Assembly (NCBI GenBank): GCA_963995505.1
Contig: OZ023181.1
Location: 3,447,487-3,511,486, forward strand
Direction of reading: 5' to 3'
DNA length: 64,000 nucleotides
Origin: Hypericum androsaemum
Lineage: Eukaryota > Streptophyta > Magnoliopsida > Malpighiales > Hypericaceae
The notes below the pieces were generated by a model, which had not been told where the DNA came from, did no database searches, and saw only the letters and a list, made by a program, of their open reading frames with translations. Positions 1 through 9,559 of this stretch are shown in pieces. The stretch's first letter is position 1. Each line of letters begins with the position of its first letter. The position numbers were made by a program, and so were the translations under genes.

Positions 1-199
1 ACAATGGGTTGGTGAATTTTCAACACTCATAAACTTGCCCTCCACTCGTGTTTTAACCGATGTGAGATTCTCAACACGCCCCCTCAAACGAGACCCACCT
101 CGGGTCGAAGATTGCACTAGCTTTGACTTCACTAAAGTGTGAGAAATGGGGGTCGTGAGAGTTCAACAATGGGCACATGATCAACCCGCTCTGATACCA
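1..199 (-). mobile_element. LTR retroelement end: truncated LTR, polypurine tract, short leader, primer-binding site
   Basis: Read on the minus strand, positions 199-188 give TGGTATCAGAGC, the standard plant primer-binding site for initiator tRNA-Met. A leader of about 100 bases follows, then a purine tract (TTTGAGGGGGCG, about 88-77). An LTR-like start, TGTTGAGAATC, begins at 76 and runs off the window edge. The very short internal region resembles a TRIM (small non-autonomous LTR element). The sequence on the other side of the primer site (200-397) is an LTR of a different family, so this is a junction of two families rather than one intact element. No coding capacity is seen. Confidence 0.6.
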
Positions 200-646
200 T
201 GATGAAAGATGCCGCTTGATTTTATTGATCATTATAGAGGCCATATATATAAGAGTTTACAAACTTGATTTTCAAGTAACTGATTGATTATGAATCTAAC
301 TTAATCACCAAATAACTAACGTATAAGGAATCTAAGTTGATCACCAAGTAACTAACTTATAAGGAATCTAACTTGATCATGACTTCTATTCCTAATACTC
401 CCCCCTCAAGTTGGAGCGGGGAGATCAGCAACGCCCAACTTGCGAACAATCTCTTGGAAATGATCCTGATCTAGAGCTTTCGTGAACACATTAGCGAACT
501 GGCAATCTGTAGGAATCTTAACTGGTGCAATTTTGCACATTTTCGAAATAATAGAGACCATCGTGCTACTTACCCACTCCCGGCAAACGCACCAAAAGAG
601 ACGATTGGTGGAAATACTTCACCAAAGAGACGATTGGTGGAAATAC
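200..646 (-). mobile_element. Copia-type element remnant: LTR plus RNase H tail (outer, interrupted copy)
   Basis: The LTR is 200-397 (minus strand, TATTAGG to TCATCA, 198 bp) and a polypurine tract lies at about 398-408. The minus strand at about 529-406 reads the end of a copia RNase H domain (FTKALDQDHFQEIVRKLG, then stop at 408-406). The sequence matches, in reverse complement, the 3' part of the element at 1640-2050. At 646 it is broken by insertion of 647-2050 and resumes at about 2056-2150, where the reverse complement of about 1560-1660 is found. It is therefore an older inverted relative that received the inner element. Confidence 0.75.
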
Positions 647-843
647 TATTAGGAATAGAAGTCATGATCAAGTTAGATTCCTTATAAGTTAGTTACTCGG
701 TGATCAATTTAGATTCCTTATAAGTTAGTTACTTGGTGATTAAGTTAGATTTCTAATCAATCAGTTACTTGGTGATCAAGTTTGTAAACTCTTATATATA
801 TGACCTTATGGCGATGAATAAAATTAAGCAGCATCTTTCATCA
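647..843 (+). repeat. 5' LTR of the 647-2050 element
   Basis: 197 bp, TATTAGGAAT to TTTCATCA. It contains a TATA-like run (CTTATATATATG, about 791) and is followed directly by the primer-binding site at 844-855. It is near-identical to 1855-2050 and, inverted, to 200-397. Confidence 0.88.
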
Positions 844-1854
844 TGGTATCAGAGCTAAAAACCTAGATTAGTTTTTTATTTCATCGACCACCGATTCTCG
901 TTCAAAAGCAGCCGCAACCTTCAAAAGTAACGCAAGGAGCCGCAACCATCAAACAGCCACCAAAGTCCACAAAAATCCTCGTCAAACACCGATCAAAATC
1001 CACCACCCTTGTTGTGCAAAAGCGCAAGACGTGATCATCAAAAGCAACCATATAAGTTCAAGGCATACTATAGTCCGATCCCTCCAATATAATAGTCACG
1101 GGTATTGTTCTGCGGAATATATAAGCCGCAATTTCTTGGTCATCGATTTATTTCACGGGATAGGAGCAGCACGGACAGAAGCAACAACATATTACCGGAC
1201 TCTGACAAATTATTCTTACTGAACGAATTTCTCAAGAAATTGGTGAAGTATTTCCACCTATTGTTGTAATCTGGATTGGTAAAGTATTACCACCAAATTC
1301 TGTTTTGTCCATGAGCGATTTTTCGCCGTGCCTCGAGTCGTCGATTTTCCATCGCTTTCGAGTCCGCAACCTGACCTCAAGACGTGATTATTGTCTTGCT
1401 CTCTCTGAACATATTTCTCAGGAGATCCAGTAAATTCTGATTGATCTTAAGATTTTGGTACTTTAGATTGGTGAAGTATTTCCACCGATTGTCCTCGTTC
1501 AGTCGATTCATTAAAGAAGGTCTAAGGTCTCAAGTTTTCGAGGCCAACCTTAGAGCAACAGTGGGAGTTTCAATATCAGCTTCCACTGATTCTGTTTCCA
1601 CCAATTAACTAGTGGAATACACGATTGCCTTTTAACTAAGATTGGTAAAGTATTTCCACCAATCGTCTCTTTTGGTGCGTTTGCCGAGAGTGGGTAAGCA
1701 GCACGATGGTCTCTATTACTTCAAAAATATGCAAAATCGCACCAGTAAAGATTCCTACTGATGTGTTCACGAAATCTCTAGATCAGGATCATTTCTAAGA
1801 GATTGTTCGCAAGTTGGACGTTGTTGATCTCCCCGCTCCAACTTGAGGGGGGAG

Positions 1855-2050
1855 TATTAGGAATATAAGTCATGATCAAGTTAGATTCCTTATAAGTTAG
1901 TTATTTGGTGATAAGTTAGATTCCTTATAAGTTAGTTACTTGATGATTAAGTTAGATTCCTAATCAATCAATTACTTGGTGATCAAGTTTGTAAACTCTT
2001 ATATATATGGCCTTATGGCGATGAATAAAATCAATCGGCATCTTTCATCA
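1855..2050 (+). repeat. 3' LTR of the 647-2050 element
   Basis: 196 bp, preceded by the polypurine tract and followed by the AATAC target duplication at 2051-2055. It differs from the 5' LTR by a few substitutions and small indels, so the insertion is fairly recent. Confidence 0.88.
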
Positions 2051-2150
2051 AATACTTCACCAATCTTAGTTAAAAGGCAATCGTGTATTCCACTAGTTAA
2101 TTGGTGAAAACAGAATCGGTGGAAGCTGATATTAAAACTCCCGCTGTTAA

Positions 2151-3050
2151 AAGGCAATCGCTGGGATTCTCAACAAAGGTTTAGTAGAGCCCAATATGAA
2201 GCTTTACTCGGAGCTCACCACCGAGGCATGGCATCTTGCAATTGCCGCGGGAATTCTGTTGGGAAGAAGATACTTCGCATATCCCTTATGCGATTAGACT
2301 TGTGGCTCGCGGTCAGTCTTTCACTTGCCTTATGATCCTCCCTGATGGTTCTGTGGGTTCTTGTCGTGTTAATTACCTGCTTTGGTGATTTGTTTCTCGA
2401 TGTGCGCGACTTGGGGGTATCTTTTGGGCTTGTTTTAAGGTAATCTTGGATCTAGATATTGTTTATCTTGTAGACGTTATTTAAATTTTTATCTAGTTCC
2501 ATTGAGGTGTATCTAGGTGATTGTAAGTTTCATTGGAGTTATTACAGAGTAATACACTTTTGCTAAAAAAATTGTTATAATCTTTTCTTAACTAATAAAC
2601 GTGAAACATTGTTTCATGAAAATTGTATACAAATTTTGGACTCTTTTTTGAAAAATATATTCGGTATTTAAACATTGTTAGGTACGATCTCCGAATCAAA
2701 TTTGATATTTAAGATTAAAAAATTGTAAATTGTTTGCGACTCGAATTTTTTTAAAGTGGAACTTCAATATATTTCAAGAGCGTATTGTTGTTATTCAATT
2801 TGGTCATCCTCTCCAATATAATCTGATCCAATACCAACACCAATAAATTAACAACAGAAAAAAGTTTGTTTATATCTTAAACAACGAAAGAAAATTTGAT
2901 CTAGTGGTACTAACTGTTGATGACTTAATGGAGATCTAAGGTGTTTTAGGTTATTACAACTTTTATTAACTAATCAATAGCTGTTATTACATAGATTTTG
3001 TATATTAAATTTTAAATATTTATTGAAAACGGTGGAATCTCAAAAATCAA
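2151..3050. other. Intergenic stretch, no gene seen
   Basis: AT-rich sequence with no open frame of note and no recognisable element ends. The first part (to about 2180) still carries pieces of the broken outer copia relative. Confidence 0.5.
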
Positions 3051-3161
3051 GAGACCGGATTGAGTGGGGACTAAAGAAAATTTGTCCACAAGTGGGAACT
3101 ACATTTTGGGCCGTCAGATTTGATTATCTTTAAATCTGATGGTCAATAACCTATCAGGTGT

Positions 3162-3274
3162 TATTGGTTACATGTGAAGTGATATTGGTTTGCATGTGAA
3201 ATAATATTGGTTTGGAAGACGCTGGTTTGCATGTGAAGTGATATTAGTTTGCATGTGAAGTGATATTGGTTTGA
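3162..3274. repeat. Minisatellite, 22-bp unit
   Basis: Four to five imperfect copies of a unit close to TTTGCATGTGAAGTGATATTGG, one interrupted by a short spacer at about 3208-3222. It lies inside a block (3055-3310) that begins GGATTGAGTGGGGAC and ends near a GTGGGGAC-like inverted motif, so it may be the interior of a small transposon. A similar terminal motif (GTCCCCACTCAATCC) occurs at 21840. Confidence 0.6.
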
Positions 3275-3484
3275 GTATGGGGACTACCCAGTCCTCACCA
3301 AATTCACCCAAAAAAATCAAATGTGATATTTTAAATGAAATATATTGAATTGTTTATCACACTAACCAACTCATTTTTTAGCGGAACTGGAATATGGTAA
3401 GAGAGAGTACTGTTGTTCTTGTAAAAATCATATACGATTTTATTAAAAAATATATATTCTTATAAAATTGAACAAGTATATAAA

Positions 3485-3768
3485 GGATAAATTATCCTCA
3501 GGTCCCTGGTTTATAGTTTTATTACTCGTAGGTCTCTGGTTTTCGAAAATAGTGTATGAGATCTCTGTTTTTAAAAAAAATATTGGTCTGAGTTTCCTAG
3601 TTACCGGATCAGAGATTTTCTCCGGAGATTTTTAAGAAGATCGATCCAGTGACTAGGGACCTCAAACCAATATTTTCTTAAAAAGCAGGGACCTCATACA
3701 CTATTTTCGAAAGCCAGGAACCTGCGAGTAATAAAATTATAAACCAAGGACCTGCGAGTAATTTATCC
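3485..3768. mobile_element. Foldback/MITE element with long inverted repeats
   Basis: The left arm (about 3485-3612) and right arm (about 3645-3768) are imperfect inverted repeats of about 125 bp separated by a short loop. The ends are GGATAAATTA and TAATTTATCC. TAAA stands on both sides (3481-3484 and 3769-3772), a possible 4-bp target duplication. There is no coding capacity. Confidence 0.75.
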
Positions 3769-3976
3769 TAAAGAATTTGTCATGCTCCTTCCATTGCTGA
3801 TGTTTTTGACTCTGCAATGAAGAAAGAGATCAAGCCGTCAAGAAAGGAAAACTTTGGTGGCAGTGTTGAATAGTATAGAACCGGCCAAATCATTTTTTAG
3901 TTCATGCCACTACCACTAATATCAACCCATTAAACTGACTAATTTAGTAACTAAATTAATTTAGAAAGCTATCTTT

Positions 3977-4092
3977 TTTTTTTAGATTCAAATTATTTCC
4001 ACAATTTTGGATTTTAGACGGTCATGGGATTCGATCCTCCCACCTCATGCTTAAGGACCGACACTGTATCCATTAGACCATACATGAGTTGG
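3977..4092 (-). mobile_element. tRNA-derived SINE
   Basis: On the minus strand a box A-like TGGTCTAATGGATAC (about 4080) is followed about 35 bp on by a box B-like GGATCGAATCCC (about 4030), as in tRNA-derived Pol III promoters. The element ends in an oligo(A) tract (oligo-T at about 3974-3983 on plus). It is flanked by 17-bp target duplications with one mismatch (3960-3976 and 4093-4109, starting TTTAGAAAG), the signature of LINE-driven retroposition. The body is only about 116 bp, short for plant SINEs, so it may be 3'-truncated or a minimal family. Confidence 0.78.
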
Positions 4093-4109
4093 TTTAGAAA
4101 GTTATCTTT

Positions 4110-6429
4110 AAACTGTCACCAACAATTCAAAAAAAAAAAACTTGTTCCAAAAATCTTCACTAACTTCGATTTACCAAACACTTTTTTTTAGTGAAATTTT
4201 TGTTTTCAAAGTCGAGCACTGTCGAGTCATACAATGGACAGTTCTCTGAATAATGTCTTTTACTTTCGCAGAACTCAATACCTCTTTAAATGAATCCAAG
4301 TCTCTTATTATTCGACCAACTCCGTTCATATTTAAAAACACCTTTGATAAACCAAACTCTCAATTATGTTTAAGCAGCTATGAAGTTCCTAATTACCAAT
4401 TAAAAAAATGCCGCTGCATCAAAACAACCCTTAGTGTGCCCAAACGTACTAAATTCTGATAGAGTTTGTCAAAAGTGCTAAAATATTTAAGGAAATATTG
4501 AATTCGAATTTTACAAACGAGAATAACACTGTTAAAATAATCAATCATAAAATTGAATTTAACAATAATGCCTTATACTTGGGTATCGAAATTTGCTAAC
4601 TGGCTTGTGTCTAGGTAGTGTAACATTTGTATGTCATGTAACTTTGCAATTTTTTTCTTTTCTTTGGTAATAAAATTTCGGAATTACTATGGTTGAGCTT
4701 TGACAAATTCAACGGCGTTAGGTGGTGGGTGTTTGAAAAAGGATTGATTCGTCAACGTCAAAGAGAGAATTAATCGCGTTTGCTATACTCCCCATCTTGG
4801 AACTTTCTCTCTCCAGGACCACGTGCTTGGAAATTTGGATGTGGATGTGGATGGTCACGCACGCTGCATGTTCTTTTCTCGTCTTATTCGTCGGATAAAC
4901 TTAATAAGTTGGTACCTTCTTTTTCTTTCTTTTTTAAGAGGTAATAAACTTGAGCTTTTTGTTAAAATGTTGGATGAAATTGGGTCGTGCTAGTATAATA
5001 ATAGATTTGAGATTAACTCATTTTGATACCATATTAAAATTTTCATATCCAATTTAAAATCTTAAGATATTAAGTTGATGAAATTTTCAATCACACAGAA
5101 TCAACAAATTTGATTAAAATAAAAGGATCTTCAAATTTTGACGTATCAACGGGGGATTCGATGGACTATTATTAACATGGTCAAGTCCACTATATAGTTA
5201 TCTTCTTAATTATTTCTGTCTTTTGGACGGTTGACTAAGAAGACGACTCTGTAATTTTTTGTCTTTCGGTCAAAGTATGCGTGAGTGAGATAGACTTGCG
5301 AAGCACGTGAAAATAATATCGAACGATCGGTATTTTTATTACCAAAAATTTTAAAAAACAATTAATTTCTTTTGAAAATGTATTTCCTATTTTTTCCATA
5401 TTAAATGAAAATTTTGTAATATCAAATATGCATGAGAATAATTTTAGAAATTTATATTTAAAGCATGGTATATAGGAATCGCAATTAGACTCGAATCTTG
5501 AGGATATACTCGGCCCTAGATCCGAGGAGTCTATGATCTGTTGACTTTTACCGGGTCTAGGCTAGGATCGTGGCCAAATCCATATTTTTAAAAAAGATAA
5601 TGGTGTGGATGTGGGCCAATAGGACTATATATCCAGAGCCTACGATTTTTAAGAATATATATATATATATATAAACTAAAATTCCAATAAATCCTAGCCT
5701 TCCCCGGAAGAATAGGAAGAGAACTTAATCGTTTACTAGTTATCAGATAAGGAAGAGAACCTATTATGATTTATGAATGTGGCAAAACAAAATTATGTAT
5801 CAAACCTCTTATAAATGTGGAGAACCTTTAACTAGTTAAAAAAAGGTGTCATATGTTAGAATATCGTGTCAACAACATAGCAACTTTCTTTTCCTTATCG
5901 ATCTTAATTATATTTTTAATAGTAGATCATTAGAGATGTAAGGTGATGTCCATAAGGATTAGTTACCAAAACCACAATCTTTCCTCTTCCGGTCTGCATT
6001 CGTGATGTCGAAAACAAATCTTCATTGATCAAGCAAATTCCAAACAACTCTCATCTCTAAAAGATTAGTTACCTCGACAGTGTTCGGAGAAAGATGTTGG
6101 AGCCTCTTCCTCAAACTCCTTAGCCTATACCAGTGAACACTGTCCTCGTATAAAGTTGCAAGCCTGCTGATTGCCTTACTAGAATTTTTAACTATTACCC
6201 AATTATTTATAATCTTCAACAACTATATATATATATATATGTTATCTTATTATCAATATCTCTATGACTCAAATAGAATGAACAAAATGTGACAATAGAC
6301 AGAGACGTATATATGCTCGAGGTGAGATGAACAACCACAATTCCATAACCAACTACGAAACTCGAACACCTCTTCACTAACGACTCACTATATACTAGAC
6401 TTGCTTAATGTTACCATGACCCATGGTAT
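4110..6429. other. Intergenic, AT-rich, no gene seen
   Basis: No gene is supported. Short open frames have no recognisable domain. (AT)n microsatellites occur at about 5656-5675 and 6225-6242. Confidence 0.5.
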
Positions 6430-9100
6430 TCGACCAACGAGACATACATGATATAACAATAAACTAGCAAAGCAAATCAAATTAAAATACATGAACAAAC
6501 AATGTCAACCAATTGTAAAAAAATAGTGAAAAATTACATAGATTTGGTGGAAGATAATAGAAGTAGCTCGCTTTTGAATTTGCAGTGGGTCCTCACGCAA
6601 ATGAGCAAAAAGCCAACGGATGTAAGAAAATATTTCTCGTGCCTTTGCATTATGAATGATCTCTTTAGGTGTAAGATTGCGTCTTAATTGTCTCAAACAT
6701 TGATGGCTAATGCATTTATGATTCGTTGATACTTTGCATAACCTAAATTGAGATGTTCAACGCTCCCGCCACTATCCTTCTCCAGCCAAAACTATTATCA
6801 GCAGGGAAGCAAGATGGTGGAACGATCATTGTTGCTTATAATATTATTTCCAAATCTAGATGATGAGCCAGAGTAATTATCACCTCGTTGAAGCAACCAA
6901 CAACCTCAATGTCACTCTAATGACAAAGATGTTGCATAACGAGGCGATATGGATATCCGTTTTCATATGTCCACGTTGGACTCCTATCAAATGCTTAACA
7001 CCAATAAGAATATCAGCGTGAACATGAGCGAAAACTTTCAAAAATATGTTTGTGATAAAATCAGCCACCTTGTCGCCCATGTCGCGGTTAAGTAAACCAT
7101 GTTGGTCTAGTACTTTGCAAAGAACATATCACAACCATCTGGCATGTAGAACATAATACGACAAAGGAACATCAATCTACCCATGTCGTTTCTATCAAAT
7201 ATGATTTGTAGAGATTGTAATTATATCGTGATGGACATGTAATGTACATACATCACCCTCCGATGACTCCACGTCCATCTGGAGGTTGGCAAGGCGGCGA
7301 GAGGCTGGTGGTGAAGGCCTGCTTTCCATTTGATTGGGATTTTGAGGGATTTAAAAATGGTGAAATACGTTATTTTTCATCATCTACATAATTAACTTCA
7401 CCTATGTGTAAGTTAACTTAATTAATCAAAATACTTGTATGAATATTTTTTTGTTGATGGGATATCCACTAATGGTATACATGCAAAAATATCGTATCAT
7501 TTTGACGCTTCTAATATTAGATATGATCTCAATTTTATGAACTTGAATAGACATTTGGAGCATGTTAAATTTATCTAACTTGCCATAAAGAAATTCGTAT
7601 CTTTTTTGAAATTGTAAGTAAAAGATATTCTAATAAAACTTTGGTGTACTTGATCTCTCATTCCTTTGATTGTGATATTTTTTCTATGATCTTCTTAGGA
7701 ATTGGAATAGTATGTTGGTTGATGATCATTAAGTTGGAGAAATTAGAGACACTGTCATCTCATCATCTTTATGAAATAAAGATACAAAAAATGTGTAGTC
7801 TAATATTAAATTGTGAACTGACTTTCTTTGTCTATTTTCTTTTTACGATTAATACTTTCACATCCTCATCTTCAGAGGCGATACAATAAACAAGAATAGA
7901 AATATTGGAATAATTTTACGTGGTTTCATTAATACTTAGAGTAATTCTTTTCATTAGTTATTTAAAGTAATTTTTCTGTAATGTTATGGTGGTTCAATAA
8001 TTTTGTTCATGTGGTTTCATTATTATATTATGGTTGTTGTATTATTAAGTTTAGGTGGTCCCATTATTATGTTATGAAACATCCTAAAAAGAAGTTTACT
8101 AAATTATTATCCTCTTTTCATGATATTTTATTTTTTGATCCTTATTTCATGATCGTTATTTCATACGAACACAACTATCCAAACGAAGACCAGAGCCACA
8201 ACAAAACATTCAGTGTGTATAGAAAACTCTAGCTGTCACGATTCCAATCAGAGTTTTTCCAAAAAAAGGGGGATAGAAGAGAGAATACGGAAAGAAAGAA
8301 TTGTTATTATTCATTAATCAAATGAATATTCTTGATACAGTTGCCTATTCAATTATCCTATCTATACTAACATGTACAATACGGACTTGCCCCTGTAGTC
8401 TGCTAGTAAACTCTTAACTACCACCTAACATCTGTCGTCTGCACATGAGTCTCGTAACAAAAGCAAAGAACTTTCGAACCTCGCCCAAAGAAACACGGTG
8501 GATGGGATAGGCCGGAATCGGAATTGGGTCACATCTACATATCGAGTTCTAGAAGAAGGTTGTTGTTCGCCTCAAGAAATAATATGTGTAGAATGAAATT
8601 TCTGACCTTCCACATTGCACTAAATAGGAGACCCGGGTGGTTCGGATGCCATAGTGGTAATTGCAGTGGGCACAAGTCTCAACTTCCCAGCTCCAAAACA
8701 CAAGACGGGCTCTGAACTCCGCATAATATACATTCAATTGACCTGCATCATCAAGCACCAAATTGCATACATTCATGTTCTCCACCGGAATAACAGGAAA
8801 TGGAACCCAAGCCATGACATTTTTTTTTTCAACTATGTAATGAAAATCTAGATAATTAAATCATATACAAATGAAGAAAAATTCATGTTCAATATGTAGA
8901 CTGACATGCATATCGTAGCAATATATATGACAAAAACATAAACACGAAACCAGTTAAATAGATACAAAGATAAAATCAAGTATGTACAAACTTGGCACTA
9001 CCTAGGATGCTCTACCATCGTTGAGTTTAGCAAGATTTGAAAATTGTTTTATTGAAAATTGTTTATTGCGTCCTATGAAAAGAAAACGTGAAGAAACTAA
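6430..9100. repeat. Segmental duplication, copy 1
   Basis: Blocks of this segment recur in the same order and orientation at 9560-12150. Shared blocks start near 6430 (TATTCGACCAACGA), 7375 (CATCATCTACATAATTAAC), 7641 (TTTGGTGTACTTG), 7981 (ATGTTATGGTGG) and 8860 (AAATCATATACAAATGAAG). Divergence looks like 10-20% by eye. Copy 1 has private stretches, notably about 8070-8830. No intact gene is seen; a minus-strand open frame of 88 codons at 8549-8815 is unlike anything I recognise. Confidence 0.7.
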
Positions 9101-9559
9101 AATACTCGTACACTAGTATGGGCAAAAAATATTTACGAGAGACATGAGTAGGCTAGGGCCTTTTTTCTCTGAGAGTTCCTAAAACTTTCTTCCTTAAGAA
9201 TTCGTCGATAGGCAGGTCTTGAACAATCTTCCATTCTCCATTTTGACATGTTACCGGGCAAGAATACATTAGGCCAGTATGTACAATCAATTAGTTTTTT
9301 TACATGATCTTTTAAGAGAGAGTTCTCATGTTAATTTATATTGTATGGAACAAAAGCTGATGATATCCCGTGCGTCATCGGCTTTCTTTACATGATTTTT
9401 TGCTGTGAGCTCCAAGCAGGGATCCTGACAGACCTCCCCTCGAGGATCCGGCAGCAGTTGTAGACCCTAACCCGCCGGTGTTGGATGATATCAATGAGGG
9501 AGGCCTAACTAGGATGTCCATGAGGGAGGCGCTAACCTTTTCGCACTCATCGCAATTGA

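Larger units (their letters stand above)
647..2050 (+). mobile_element. Complete non-autonomous copia-derived LTR element
   Basis: Two near-identical LTRs (647-843 and 1855-2050) flank an internal region of about 1.0 kb. The primer-binding site TGGTATCAGAGC is at 844-855 and the polypurine tract TTGAGGGGGGAG ends at 1854. The 5-bp target duplication AATAC sits at 642-646 and 2051-2055. The internal region has no gag, integrase or reverse transcriptase; only a damaged end of RNase H is readable just before the polypurine tract (about 1725-1848). It must have been moved by proteins of an autonomous relative. The LTR starts TA rather than TG in all three copies here. Confidence 0.88.

Noticed and set aside
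3162..3274. CRISPR-like array
   Set aside because: Direct repeats with almost no spacers in a plant genome; a minisatellite.
4020..4090. Possible genuine tRNA gene
   Set aside because: Box A and B are present, but arms do not pair into a full cloverleaf and flanking duplications with an oligo(A) tail identify a SINE.
4253..4459. 68-codon plus-strand open frame
   Set aside because: No domain, no splice context, AT-rich neighbourhood of transposon fragments.
8549..8815. 88-codon minus-strand open frame in the segmental duplication
   Set aside because: Some gene-like composition, but no family recognised and the other duplicate lacks it; kept only as a note in the repeat entry.
9375..9530. 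GC-richer gene-like stretch (minus strand, LMDILVRPPSLISSNTGGLG)
   Set aside because: Short, low-complexity and without a recognisable parent; could be another captured piece but evidence is too thin.
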